Part shown: positions 24,660 through 34,074 of the stretch, one piece after another
Numbering within the stretch: the first letter of the stretch is position 1
How the letters are laid out: each line of letters opens with the position of its first letter
Assembly (NCBI GenBank): GCA_027593175.1
Contig: JAQCJI010000003.1
Coordinates: 1-64,000, forward strand
Length of the DNA: 64,000 nucleotides
DNA from: Bacteroidota bacterium
GTDB lineage: Bacteria > Bacteroidota > Bacteroidia > Cytophagales > Cyclobacteriaceae
Reading direction: 5' to 3'
Notes under the pieces: model-generated
Database searches by the model: none
The model's input: the letters and a program-made list of their open reading frames with translations, nothing else
Told to the model about the DNA's origin: nothing
Position numbers and translations under genes: made by a program

Positions 24660-25673
24660 TTAGATAATGAGCTCGGCGCCGATGCCCGGACCTTCTGGAA
24701 AGAGGACTTCTTCTGGAAAGATGCGTACCCCTTTTGCCGGGTCTTTGGAGAGAAGCATGGCACCATCCATGTCTACATAATCCAATAGGGGAGCAATATG
24801 CGCAATTGCGCTGATGCCAACGGATGATTCGGTCATGCAGCCGACCATTGTTTTCATACCCAAAGACTTAGCATTTTGGATCATGCGCAGCGCAGGGGTA
24901 ATGCCTCCAGCCTTCACAAGCTTGATGTTGACTCCATGAAATCGGCCTTTGCATTTTTGTACATCTTCTTCGCTGATGCAACTTTCATCTGCGATAAGAG
25001 GCAGTTTGGAGTAGGTAAAAACTTCGCTCATGCCGTCTAGGTTATCTTTTTCCAAGGGCTGTTCTATAAATTCCACCCCTAGTGTGGCTAGCTCTTCGGA
25101 ATAGGATATCGCTTGATCTACAGTCCATGCGCAGTTGGCATCCACTCGAAATATGGAGTTTGTGTTTTTTCTAAGTTCCCGTACGATTTCTATGTCTTGT
25201 GTAGTACCTAGCTTTATTTTGTAGATAGGCCAGTCCACCTCTCTTAGTTTCGCGCACATTCTCTCTACCGTATCTATCCCAATCGTAAAGTTGGTGGTAG
25301 GAATATGTCTTGGGCTGAGGCCAAGGTATTCGTAGAGTTTTTGTCCTCTCTTTTTGGTAAAAAGGTCCCACGCGGCCTGGTCAAGTGCACATTGAGCAAA
25401 GGGGTTGGACTGGAACATTTCTTTTCCCAGCTCCCACAATTCAGTTGGGCTGGACCAATTTCCACCTTGAATGACAGGACGGAAAAGCTCCAAGGGTTGC
25501 TGCATATTTTCCAAGGTAATGCCATAAAAAGGGTTGGTGCTAGACTCTCCGAGTCCATAAATTCCATCTTCTTTTAGGGTGACTATTAAGGTTTCCTGTT
25601 CCTCTCGGCTTTGGTGTGCAATGGTAAACCGATATTTTAGGGGAAGGATGAGGCTTTGGAAATATACCTTCAT
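24660..25673 (-). CDS. dipeptide epimerase (enolase superfamily)
   Basis: A 337-residue member of the muconate-lactonising/L-Ala-D/L-Glu epimerase group. The N-terminal capping domain is followed by a barrel with the catalytic KxK pair (YKIKLGT, K152 and K154), metal ligands D178 (RVDAN), E204 (FIEQPL) and D229 (IADES), and the opposite base in VNIKLVKAGG (K251). Spacing matches characterised Ala-Glu epimerases, suggesting a role in recycling murein peptides, but specificity in this family varies. The adjacent M14 carboxypeptidase is divergent and could act on similar peptides. Confidence 0.87.
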   Translation of the reverse strand: MKVYFQSLILPLKYRFTIAHQSREEQETLIVTLKEDGIYGLGESSTNPFYGITLENMQQPLELFRPVIQGGNWSSPTELWELGKEMFQSNPFAQCALDQAAWDLFTKKRGQKLYEYLGLSPRHIPTTNFTIGIDTVERMCAKLREVDWPIYKIKLGTTQDIEIVRELRKNTNSIFRVDANCAWTVDQAISYSEELATLGVEFIEQPLEKDNLDGMSEVFTYSKLPLIADESCISEEDVQKCKGRFHGVNIKLVKAGGITPALRMIQNAKSLGMKTMVGCMTESSVGISAIAHIAPLLDYVDMDGAMLLSKDPAKGVRIFPEEVLFPEGPGIGAELII

Positions 25674-25695
25674 GGCAAGATTTTTTTTGGTTTGA

Positions 25696-25703
25696 CAAAA
25701 ATA
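25696..25703 (-). promoter_or_regulatory. possible -7 box for the epimerase gene
   Basis: Reads TATTTTTG on the minus strand, 22 nt before the start codon, matching TAnnTTTG. No -33 element was recognised. Confidence 0.3.
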
Positions 25704-25756
25704 GCGGGAATTATTACAGTCGTTTTCCTAGTTTTAGTTTAAAATAGTTTAAAAAT

Positions 25757-27244
25757 ATGAAGATGCAGGTTTATGCGCTAAAAAGACACTTTTTGGGCAT
25801 CACTCTTTTTTTTGGTTTGGGAGTTACGGGCTCTTGGGCCCAGACTCCTCCTCCTCGACTAGAAATTTTGCAGCTTAAGAAAGCTTTCGAAAACCACAAA
25901 GAATCAGCAATTACCCATAGGCGATTTATGCATTCCGACTTGCAGCCCTTGATTCAGAAACATACGGATCAATTTGAGGTCAGCCTTGTGGGCAAGTCCG
26001 TCTTAGGCAAATCCATTTCCTCCCTAAACTGGGGCGCTGGTGAAACCAAGGTCATGCTTTGGTCGCAGATGCATGGCAACGAGAGTACAGCAACCATGGC
26101 TTTGTTTGATTTATTTAATTTTCTGGGAGGACAGGGAGAAGAATATGAGGGGGTGAGAAAGCTGCTCAAATCACAGCTTCAGCTCAAGTTTATTCCCATG
26201 CTCAACCCCGATGGGGCAGATGCTTTTAAACGTAGAAATGCGCTAGATATTGACCTTAACAGGGATGCGATTTCACAGATTTCGCCAGAGGCCGTGATTT
26301 TGAAAACGGTAAGGGATTTATTTCAACCTGAATTTGGCTTCAACCTTCACGACCAGCAAATCTATTATAACGTGGTCAACACGCCTAAGCAGGCGACTAT
26401 TTCTCTACTAGCCCCTGCTTACAACGAGGCAACGGAGATTAACGACGTTCGGGGTCGGGCGATGCAGACCATTGCAAGCATGAATCGCCTCCTCCAAGAG
26501 TTGATTCCTGGACAAGTAGGCAAATACGATGATGCCTTTGAGCCTCGAGCTTTTGGAGACAATATTCAAAAATGGGGTACCAGCACGATTTTGATTGAGT
26601 CGGGAGGATTAATGGGGGACCCAGAAAAGCAAGAGGTGCGCAAGATCAATTTTATGCTGCTCTTGGATGCCTTGTACACCATTGCTACCCGTAGCTACAC
26701 CCAGTACAGCACGGACCAATATTTTGCTATTCCGGACAATGGGTTTCAATTGATGGATTTGCTTATTCAGGAAATGCAGGTTCCGGTAAATGGTAGCTGG
26801 TATCCCATAGATCTTGCTATCCGCAGAAGGGAGACAGAGGGGAATGCCGGACAGTCTTTTTCTGGGTCAGTAGAAGACCTAGGAGACATGCAGATTTTCT
26901 TTGGGCTTGAGACCTTGGATGCCACTGGCCTCCAGTATAAGGAAGGGAAAGTGTACCCAAAGCCCTTTGAAAGCGTAAAAAAAGTAAGTATGGAAAAGGC
27001 GATGGAGCTCTTAGGCCAAGGATATATGGCTATACAAGTCAAGAAAGATAGAGCAAAAGATGTTCATGGACTCCCTTTAGCGGTCTTGAAATTGGCGTCT
27101 AGATTTTCAGGGGGCTGGACTACAGGTGCTACTCCCAACTTTTTCTTAACCAAAGACGGTAAATACGAATATGCCCTTGTGAATGGGTACTTGATTGACT
27201 TAGATAGAATTCCTAAGGAAAAATTCCGAAACCAGATCTATTGA
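25757..27244 (+). CDS. secreted M14-family zinc carboxypeptidase
   Basis: A 495-residue exported metallopeptidase with a signal peptide ending near GSWAQT. The zinc site is in QMHGNEST (H106, E109), with the third ligand His in FNLHDQQIYYN. The substrate-binding Arg lies in LNPDGADAFKRRN and DLNRDA, and the catalytic Glu in ILIESGGLMGD. A C-terminal extension after about residue 330 has no clear family. It would remove C-terminal residues from peptides or peptidoglycan stems in the periplasm. A gap of 28 nt to rlmF suggests cotranscription without functional linkage. Confidence 0.85.
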   Translation: MKMQVYALKRHFLGITLFFGLGVTGSWAQTPPPRLEILQLKKAFENHKESAITHRRFMHSDLQPLIQKHTDQFEVSLVGKSVLGKSISSLNWGAGETKVMLWSQMHGNESTATMALFDLFNFLGGQGEEYEGVRKLLKSQLQLKFIPMLNPDGADAFKRRNALDIDLNRDAISQISPEAVILKTVRDLFQPEFGFNLHDQQIYYNVVNTPKQATISLLAPAYNEATEINDVRGRAMQTIASMNRLLQELIPGQVGKYDDAFEPRAFGDNIQKWGTSTILIESGGLMGDPEKQEVRKINFMLLLDALYTIATRSYTQYSTDQYFAIPDNGFQLMDLLIQEMQVPVNGSWYPIDLAIRRRETEGNAGQSFSGSVEDLGDMQIFFGLETLDATGLQYKEGKVYPKPFESVKKVSMEKAMELLGQGYMAIQVKKDRAKDVHGLPLAVLKLASRFSGGWTTGATPNFFLTKDGKYEYALVNGYLIDLDRIPKEKFRNQIY

Positions 27245-27272
27245 TAATTCAACGAACGCATTTACCGAAATC

Positions 27273-28184
27273 ATGAAAAGCAAAGAAAAGGGGGTTGGCC
27301 TTCATCCCAGAAATATCCATCAAGGGCGTTACGATCTTGCTGCCCTTGTGCAGACTTTGCCTGAATTAAGTCAAATTATTTTTGAAAATAATTATGGGCA
27401 GCAGAGCCTTGATTTTGCCAACCCAATTGCGGTAAAGCTGCTCAACAAAGCCCTTCTCCTTCACTATTATGAGTTGATTTACTGGGATATTCCGGAGGGA
27501 TACCTCTGTCCCCCAATTCCTGGCAGGGCGGATTACTTGCATCATGTGGCAGACTTACTTGCTAGGAAGAATGGCAAAAGAATCCCATTGGGGGAAGGAA
27601 CTCAAATTCTAGATGTGGGCGTAGGCGCCAACCTTATTTATCCCATTTTGGGAACATCCTTGTTTGGGTGGAACTTTGTGGGTACTGAAATTGACTTTCA
27701 GGCACTTTCCTATGCGGCATCGCTTATTACTTCTAATCCAAGAATGGAAGGCAAGGTGTCCTTACGATACCAAGCAGATGCTCAGCGGATTTTTGATTTG
27801 GTTATTGAGCAGGGTGATTTTTTTGAGGCATGCCTTTGCAATCCTCCCTTCCATGAATCTGCCGAAGTTGCGTTGGAAGGGAGCAAGCGAAAAATCAAAA
27901 ATCTGAAAGGGCAGGCGCCTGTTAATCCAGTGTTGAACTTTGGGGGGCAGCCAACAGAATTGTGGACTATTGGCGGGGAACTTGGATTTATTGGAAGGAT
28001 GATTCAAGAGAGCGTGACCGTTCAAACGCAGGTAGGCTGGTTTACGGTATTGGTTTCCAAGGCCACCCATCTTTCATTTTTTCAGGGCCAACTTGAAAAT
28101 GTAGGGGTCAAGTCTCAACGAGTAATTGAAATGGGGCAAGGAAATAAGCGCGGTAGAATTTTGGCTTGGAGCTTTTTCCGTTGA
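27273..28184 (+). CDS. rlmF: 23S rRNA (adenine(1618)-N(6))-methyltransferase
   Basis: SAM-dependent methylation of A1618 in 23S rRNA. The 303-residue protein starts LHPRNIHQGRYD, the RlmF hallmark. It continues with FANPIAVKLLNKALL, the GYLCPPIPGRADYLHH block, the SAM motif ILDVGVGANLIYPI and the catalytic NPPF (190-193). LNFGGQPTELWTIGGE is also family-specific. Length is normal. It is the last rightward gene before the leftward polysaccharide operon. Confidence 0.93.
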   Translation: MKSKEKGVGLHPRNIHQGRYDLAALVQTLPELSQIIFENNYGQQSLDFANPIAVKLLNKALLLHYYELIYWDIPEGYLCPPIPGRADYLHHVADLLARKNGKRIPLGEGTQILDVGVGANLIYPILGTSLFGWNFVGTEIDFQALSYAASLITSNPRMEGKVSLRYQADAQRIFDLVIEQGDFFEACLCNPPFHESAEVALEGSKRKIKNLKGQAPVNPVLNFGGQPTELWTIGGELGFIGRMIQESVTVQTQVGWFTVLVSKATHLSFFQGQLENVGVKSQRVIEMGQGNKRGRILAWSFFR

Positions 28185-28315
28185 TGCCCTTCTGTGAAAA
28201 GGGGTCCGTGGATTAGTACAATAGGGAAATTAGATTTCTGATAATTAAAAGAGGGGCTTTAGGAGAAAACGTATCTGCGGTATTTTTCCGTTTAGATCCG
28301 CGTGAAAAAAAGAGG

Positions 28316-29437
28316 TTACTTTTTTGCTAGCCTGTGGAAAACTTCTAGGTACTGTTCTGCAACGCGATCCCAAGAATATTTTTCAGTAAGACCTTGACGG
28401 GCAGTTTTACGGAGGGCATCTATTTTGAGAGCTTCAGTCTCTGCCTTTTCTACTAGATTTTTTACTTGGTCTTCTGTTTTTTCGAAATACCAACCATGAG
28501 CTCCATTTTGAAGCATTTCCTGATTGAAGGGAGTGTTTAAAGCTAATATTGCACAGCCATAGCCCAGGGCTTTGAGCATGGCAGGATTGGTTCCTCCAAA
28601 TTCATGTCCATGAAAGTAGGCGTAACAATGGGAATACAAGGAAGCAAGAACCAACTGGTCTCTAACATACCCAGTAAAGAGCACCCTTTCCCCATCTGCC
28701 GTCTTCACTTGCTGGGCCCAGGGGTCAGAAAAATGGGCATCACCTACCACAACGAGTGTTTTCTTGGACTTAGATTTCAGAAATCCAGAGATAATTAGAT
28801 CGGCATTATTGTCCGGAATCAGGCGTCCCACAATGAGGTAATACTCCCGAGAGGATAAATTCCAGCTGCGCAAGGGCTCAGGAGAGATGTCTTCCTTAGG
28901 GGTGGCTCCGTATGCAATGACTACTGAATCTTTGTTGAAAAGTTCCAGGTAGACGCGTCGCATCTCATCCGAATCATTAATGATCTGGTCAAAGGATTGG
29001 GTAGCCATCTTTGATGCCCATCGGAAATACCGAGCCCCCCAACCCTTCCATTTGGGTCTGAGCCATTCTAGACCGTCCACATTAATGGCAGTGGGCTTAC
29101 CAAAAACTCTTGCTAACAAACCGAAAGGGCCATTGCCAGAGTTAACAACGAAAATGACATCTACATCCGAAAAGCAAGCGTGTAGCATGGAAAAAAAAGT
29201 GTGGCTCAACTGTGTGAGGCTTTTTGTTTCTATCGCAGGGGTGTAAATACACTCAATGCCATTGACAAACTTAGGGCGAGATCGAAATAAGTTTCGGTGG
29301 TTGTATACCCGAATATGCACCCCTCTGGCCTGTAAGCGCTCCCCTAGTTCCTTGACAAGGGTATCGTAGCCACCATAAACATAGGGATAGCCCTTGGCGC
29401 CCATAATGGCTACTTTCAGCAGTTTTTCAGCGCCCAT
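28316..29437 (-). CDS. glycosyltransferase, DUF1972/GT4-type
   Basis: A 373-residue glycosyltransferase of the GT-B fold. The N-terminal half (KVAIMGAKGYPYVYGGYDT) matches the DUF1972 domain seen in rhamnosyltransferase-like enzymes; the C-terminal half is a GT4 domain (YYLIVGRLIPDNNADLI, HEFGGTNPAMLKALGYG). It is the promoter-distal gene of the polysaccharide operon and its start overlaps the upstream glycosyltransferase by 22 nt. Donor and acceptor sugars cannot be read from sequence. No clear terminator was found in the 131 nt beyond it. Confidence 0.85.
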   Translation of the reverse strand: MGAEKLLKVAIMGAKGYPYVYGGYDTLVKELGERLQARGVHIRVYNHRNLFRSRPKFVNGIECIYTPAIETKSLTQLSHTFFSMLHACFSDVDVIFVVNSGNGPFGLLARVFGKPTAINVDGLEWLRPKWKGWGARYFRWASKMATQSFDQIINDSDEMRRVYLELFNKDSVVIAYGATPKEDISPEPLRSWNLSSREYYLIVGRLIPDNNADLIISGFLKSKSKKTLVVVGDAHFSDPWAQQVKTADGERVLFTGYVRDQLVLASLYSHCYAYFHGHEFGGTNPAMLKALGYGCAILALNTPFNQEMLQNGAHGWYFEKTEDQVKNLVEKAETEALKIDALRKTARQGLTEKYSWDRVAEQYLEVFHRLAKK

Positions 29438-30573
29438 AGGTGTGTGGATAACTTTGCTTGAAATGCTTCCAAACTAAACTCTTTGTGTACTCGAATTTGC
29501 CCTGCTTCCCCCATTTTCTTGCGCAAGGAGCGGCTAGAAAGCAATTTTTCCAAAGTCTTCACCAAGGTGTCGACTTCTCCAATAGGAACAAGAAATCCTG
29601 TCACGCCTTTTTCTATCATTTCAGATGTGCCGCCTGACTCGGTTGCAACTACTGGAGTACCCGAGGCCATGGCCTCCAATACTACTGTTGGGAAGGAGTC
29701 TGGAAGAATAGAGGGTAAAACAAAAACAGAAAGTGATGCCATTATTTCAGGAATGTCCTCTCGAAAACCCAGGTAGCTCACTCGATCGCTTAGCCCGAGG
29801 TCTTGGATGGATGCTTTTAGTTGCTCCAATAATGGTTCGTAGGACGCAAAGGGATCGCCTACTAGCACAAAATGTACATCTGGGAAGGATGCGGCTAACT
29901 TTTCTGCCGCTTCAAGGAAGAAAAACTGTCCTTTTCCAGGGTTGATTCTGCCTACCATCCCAACGAGAAGGGCATTTTCTGGTAGTCCCAATTCCTGTTT
30001 AATATGGGGTTGAGCTTGCGTAAACGAATCGTAAGGGAGCCCATTGTGGATAACTTGAAGTTGAGCCTTCTTTACATGGGCCTGCCAATGACTTGCTACT
30101 GCTTGGGAGACTGCTATTGGCTGAGGGGTGCTGTAGTCCATCAGCCAGCTCAAGCCGCGGACGAGTGTGCTAGGCCCTAGTACAATTTCATGAATATGCC
30201 ACTGGTGTGAAATACCTTTATACTTTGCCCAAATGGCTCCTACTATTACTGCCAGCGTATTGGAATAGACCATTTCAAAATTGTGTTCCGAATGAAGCTG
30301 AGATAAAAAGCGGGATGCAGTCCAGAGTTTTTTCAGTCGATTGAGCAGTCCCAAGGGGCTCAGGTATTTTCGCCTTAATATTCCCAAGTTTTGCACGGAA
30401 TAAGGCACCTGTAGTTTGTTTAACTCTCCCTCTAGAGGCCCAGGATTGGTAAGGACCACATGGGGAAAAAGACCTTGCCGCTGAAATAGTGGAAGTACTT
30501 GGAGCAAGATTTTCGCTGACCCATAGCCTTCTGAAGAGCTCTGCAAAAAAAGTACGTTTCTCAACTTAGCCAT
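29416..30573 (-). CDS. glycosyltransferase family 4
   Basis: GT-B glycosyltransferase of 385 residues from the ATG at 30573; a GTG at 30594 would add seven. The C-terminal GT4 domain shows LVGMVGRINPGKGQ, VLVGDP and the nucleotide-sugar motif LPDSFPTVVLEAMASGTPVVATESGG, with the EX7E-type glutamate. It probably adds one sugar to the lipid-linked repeat unit on the cytoplasmic membrane face. Its start overlaps the methyltransferase stop by 8 nt. Codons for a perfect DnaA-box 9-mer occur near both ends (29443-29451, 30045-30053). Confidence 0.88.
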   Translation of the reverse strand: MAKLRNVLFLQSSSEGYGSAKILLQVLPLFQRQGLFPHVVLTNPGPLEGELNKLQVPYSVQNLGILRRKYLSPLGLLNRLKKLWTASRFLSQLHSEHNFEMVYSNTLAVIVGAIWAKYKGISHQWHIHEIVLGPSTLVRGLSWLMDYSTPQPIAVSQAVASHWQAHVKKAQLQVIHNGLPYDSFTQAQPHIKQELGLPENALLVGMVGRINPGKGQFFFLEAAEKLAASFPDVHFVLVGDPFASYEPLLEQLKASIQDLGLSDRVSYLGFREDIPEIMASLSVFVLPSILPDSFPTVVLEAMASGTPVVATESGGTSEMIEKGVTGFLVPIGEVDTLVKTLEKLLSSRSLRKKMGEAGQIRVHKEFSLEAFQAKLSTHLWALKNC

Positions 30574-31462
30574 GCTTTTGGAAATATACACCACAAATCC
30601 CTGATTTGCTTTTCCCTATTGAGAGGACTTCCAATGCCCAAGCAAGAGGAAGGAAGGTGGCAATTAGCAACAATAGTCCCAAACTCTTCTTCTTTTTTAG
30701 TTGTAAAACTAGGTTTTTGTGATAGCCAACCTTACTGAGGAGGGCTTGGAGCATGCCCAATACCCCAAGGTGAATCGAAAAATTTCGGGTTCCTACTTTT
30801 TTTAGGCCTAAGGCTTCAAGCTGCGCGGAAAGAACAGGCTCTGTCCAGTGGCTAAGGTGTTTTGGGATATCCCAATGCATCCAGGTTTCCCCAGCGAGTT
30901 GAGCTTGCCAAGAATCCGAACGAGGGACCTCTACATAAAGTAATCCTCCGGTACTCAAGTTGTGGTTTAATAACTCTCTGAGTAAAAAGACCGGCTCGGG
31001 CAAATGCTCCAATACATGATTTAAGGTGATTAGGTCCACAGGAGCTTTGGTCAGTGGGCCCTGTCTGTAGTAACCAATGTGGACCTCTACCTCGTATTTA
31101 TTGCGTGCAAATTCTCCGCGAGTAGCTTCCGTTTCTATCCCTATTCCTTCCCAGCCTTGGGTCTTGGCTACAGCCAGAAACTGTCCTTTTCCTGACCCAA
31201 AATCAAGGAGGAGAGTTGCGTTTGGCTTTAATTTTTTAGCTTGTTTTAAGATGGAGCTCGATTCTGAAAAAATGATTTTTTCAAATAAAGAGTTTCGGTT
31301 ATCCACAATGGCATAGACCTCATCGCGGTACAAGGCTGCAGCATCTATTGCCTCTGAAAGGAAGGTCCAGGCGACCTTACAGGAGGAACAGGTGGTCCGA
31401 CTGCCTGAAGCAGGGGGAAAAATTGGGGGAGTTTGACAAACCGGACAGTAGAGTTGTCGCAT
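30566..31462 (-). CDS. SAM-dependent methyltransferase with N-terminal zinc ribbon
   Basis: A 298-residue protein. The N-terminus has a CxxC...CxxC zinc ribbon (LYCPVCQ ... TTCSSCK, residues 5-28). A class I methyltransferase follows, with the SAM loop LLDFGSGKGQFLAVA and LNHVLEHLPEP. The C-terminus includes a hydrophobic stretch (LGLLLLIATFLPLAWAL) that may associate with the membrane. Within a polysaccharide operon it probably methylates a sugar or caps the glycan chain; this is inference. It is tightly packed between two glycosyltransferases. Confidence 0.82.
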   Translation of the reverse strand: MRQLYCPVCQTPPIFPPASGSRTTCSSCKVAWTFLSEAIDAAALYRDEVYAIVDNRNSLFEKIIFSESSSILKQAKKLKPNATLLLDFGSGKGQFLAVAKTQGWEGIGIETEATRGEFARNKYEVEVHIGYYRQGPLTKAPVDLITLNHVLEHLPEPVFLLRELLNHNLSTGGLLYVEVPRSDSWQAQLAGETWMHWDIPKHLSHWTEPVLSAQLEALGLKKVGTRNFSIHLGVLGMLQALLSKVGYHKNLVLQLKKKKSLGLLLLIATFLPLAWALEVLSIGKSKSGICGVYFQKHG

Positions 31463-31471
31463 GGCCTCAGG

Positions 31472-32590
31472 TTAAGCGCTTAAAATGTGCCTGTAGAAGG
31501 CCTCAATAAATTTTTCAGGAGAAAAAGCTGTAATCCGTTCTTTTCCTTTCCGAATTAAGGCCTTAGTAAGATCCTCTGCTTGTTCCAAAAGTATCATTTT
31601 TTCGGTCAAATCAGTCGGGCTATCCGTTTGAAAAGCCAAGGCAGCCCCTCCAGCGACCTCCACTAAGGCGGGTTGATCTGAGTGGATTACTGGGATGCTA
31701 AAGCTCATCGCTTCCAAAATCGGGATGCCAAAGCCTTCATTCTTGGAGGGGAATACATAGGCAAAGGCACCTTGATATAGCGCCTTGATCTCCCCATCGC
31801 TGAGGTAGCCGGGTAGCAAGACCTTCTGTTGCAATCCAAGGGATGCAATCAGGGCCTGTACCTGGGAAAAGTCGTTTAATTGGCGGCTTTGCCCTGCCCC
31901 GCCAGCAAGGACCAATTTCTTGGGATTTTTGCTTAGGGTAAGGTACGTAGCATAGGCCTGTACGAGGAGTGGAATATTTTTTCTTCGATCGAAGGTCCCG
32001 ACATGTAAAAAATATCCACCCTGCTCCAAGCCATGAGTGGGTATAAAATGAAGATCAGCCGCGCAGGATAGACTTTTGGGGACTTGGTAGATGACATCAA
32101 TTGGCAAAGAATCTCCTAGAAATTGGTGTAGGCAATTTTTGGAATATGCGGTAGTGGTCAGAATTTGTGTGTTTTCTCTCAATCCCTTTTTGATTAGACG
32201 TAGAAAATACTTCCTCCACCACTTCGGATAGTTTTCGGGCATTTGCCAAAAGAAGGCGTCGTGGATGACGGTCAGTCTTTTGCAGGGAAGGGAAGCTGCA
32301 GAAGAGACAAAGTCAGGACAAATCAAGACGTCGGGTTTGTATTTTTTGACAAGGTCTGGAAGCTGAAACTCTTTCCACCGAAAGTAATCCAAATGGTAGC
32401 TTAGCTTTTGAATTTTGGTTTTAAGGCCCACTTCCTTGGAAGTGGAGGCCTGGAGTTCTGGGTCGTGGGTAAATATCCATTCTACCTCAGGATGAGGATG
32501 GTTGCGGGCAGCCTTTACCAACTCCAGCATGTACGTTTTGATGCCAGTGGTGGCGACATTTAAGTACTGAAGATCTAGGAGAACTTTCAA
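31472..32590 (-). CDS. glycosyltransferase family 4
   Basis: A 372-residue GT-B enzyme. The start is TTG (32588-32590): no in-frame ATG lies upstream, and KVLLDLQYLNVATTG matches the usual GT4 N-terminus. The C-terminal domain has FLHVGTFDRRKNI, LVLAGGAGQSRQ and PSKNEGFGIPILEAMSFSIPVI with the EX7E motif. A 77-nt gap separates it from the polymerase gene upstream, the largest gap in this operon. The sugar it transfers is unknown. Confidence 0.87.
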   Translation of the reverse strand: MKVLLDLQYLNVATTGIKTYMLELVKAARNHPHPEVEWIFTHDPELQASTSKEVGLKTKIQKLSYHLDYFRWKEFQLPDLVKKYKPDVLICPDFVSSAASLPCKRLTVIHDAFFWQMPENYPKWWRKYFLRLIKKGLRENTQILTTTAYSKNCLHQFLGDSLPIDVIYQVPKSLSCAADLHFIPTHGLEQGGYFLHVGTFDRRKNIPLLVQAYATYLTLSKNPKKLVLAGGAGQSRQLNDFSQVQALIASLGLQQKVLLPGYLSDGEIKALYQGAFAYVFPSKNEGFGIPILEAMSFSIPVIHSDQPALVEVAGGAALAFQTDSPTDLTEKMILLEQAEDLTKALIRKGKERITAFSPEKFIEAFYRHILSA

Positions 32591-32667
32591 GGCAGTGAAA
32601 AATGTGTAGCACCCTTCAAGAAAGGGATTTGAAGAAAATTAAACTCTAAGATACAGATTTTTGTAGG

Positions 32668-34074
32668 TTAGTGACTCACCTCTTTCACCTGAGGGCTCTT
32701 CAAAGCACTATATTCTCGAACGGTATAGCCGATCATCCACCAGCTGATCCAAGTGACATAGGTATAAAGCTCTGCATTGGCGGTAAATAATGGCAAAAAT
32801 AAAGCCACCTTGGTGACAGATCCCACAAATGCTAGGCGGGCTGAATATACATTCGCTGTAGTATAAAACACGCGTAAACTTAACACCACTCCTGTACCAA
32901 GTGCGAGTACATATAGGATCATTCCTATCCAGCCCAGCTGTACTCCATAGATCAGAAATTGATTTTCTCCGCCTATCCTCAAGGCGTCGCTAACACTACC
33001 TGCATTGCCACTCATAGCCAAGCCGATACCCAGTGGATTGGCAACCATGGATTCCAGGGCAACGAGCCATTCGAGAACATGCCCCACACTGGAAGAGTTT
33101 TCAAAGGTAAGCGTATCCAAAACAAAGAAATAAAAGTCATCTGAGGCAAACCAGACCACATACCCTGCAAAAACAAGAAGCAAGACAAATCCAAGTCCAA
33201 TCAACTTGTACAGGCGAAAGACGAGAGCCACAAAAAACAATAAGATGAAAAAAGCTCCAAAAGCAGCTCTCGAGGCAGAGAAAATCAAGCTACCCAAGGA
33301 ACAGGCCATGATTACTAAGTACAGCCATTGCTCTTCCTTCTTGGTAGTTAAATACCAGATAAGGCCCGCAGCAAAACCCATCAGCACCGAGCTAGCCATC
33401 TCCAACGGATCTGAAAAGAAGCTGGCCAAGCGCTTGGTGACAGTCTGGGTTTCGAAAGTCCAGGTCAGTCCAAAGTTCCCGCTGGGATCAATATCGTTGA
33501 TCATTTGATTATAAAGCGAGTAGCCGGTGTACTGTTGTAGGTGGGCCTGCAAGACAAATTGCTCGATCAAATTGACTACAAAGGCAAGGATTGCTACTAT
33601 AAAAATCATAGAAAAAAGGCGAGAAAGCTCTCGCTTTTCAAAAATTGTATTTCTCCCCAAAAAGTAGGTTAGTCCGGGAAGTAAAATACCTTTGAAATAG
33701 AGGGCTTTGGTAAGAAAAGGAACTTCCCCAATCGGTAAAACCAGGTAGCTAAATCCTAAAATTAAAAATCCTCCCATCCACCAATCGGTGCTCTGGGGGC
33801 GAAATGGATAGTCTGCGGGATTTTTTTGAAAGAGTACAGTTACTACCAAAGCGATTCCAACGATTCCTTCTTTCAGGGCTTGAAAGAGGATAACCAGTTC
33901 CACGGATCGGGTGTTAAGGTAAGCCAAACATAGGAATGTAATATAGATCGGTAAAAAACCAGCTAAAAAAAAGATAAAATAATTCCATTTCCCCTTTACA
34001 ATCATCTCTTGTAAAGTCCATAGGAGTCCAAATACCAGCCCCAGAGTCAGAATCAAGAATGCTACCGAAGCCAT
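32668..34074 (-). CDS. O-antigen polymerase/ligase-like (Wzy) membrane protein
   Basis: A 468-residue protein with about a dozen predicted transmembrane helices and a larger extracytoplasmic loop around residues 170-200 and 330-380, the layout of Wzy polymerases and O-antigen ligases. The segment SRAAFGAFFILLFF resembles the conserved Wzy_C region. Sequence conservation in this family is low, so the call rests on topology plus operon partners (flippase, chain-length protein and exporter upstream). It would polymerise repeat units in the periplasm. Its start overlaps the GT2 stop by 13 nt. Confidence 0.75.
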   Translation of the reverse strand: MASVAFLILTLGLVFGLLWTLQEMIVKGKWNYFIFFLAGFLPIYITFLCLAYLNTRSVELVILFQALKEGIVGIALVVTVLFQKNPADYPFRPQSTDWWMGGFLILGFSYLVLPIGEVPFLTKALYFKGILLPGLTYFLGRNTIFEKRELSRLFSMIFIVAILAFVVNLIEQFVLQAHLQQYTGYSLYNQMINDIDPSGNFGLTWTFETQTVTKRLASFFSDPLEMASSVLMGFAAGLIWYLTTKKEEQWLYLVIMACSLGSLIFSASRAAFGAFFILLFFVALVFRLYKLIGLGFVLLLVFAGYVVWFASDDFYFFVLDTLTFENSSSVGHVLEWLVALESMVANPLGIGLAMSGNAGSVSDALRIGGENQFLIYGVQLGWIGMILYVLALGTGVVLSLRVFYTTANVYSARLAFVGSVTKVALFLPLFTANAELYTYVTWISWWMIGYTVREYSALKSPQVKEVSH

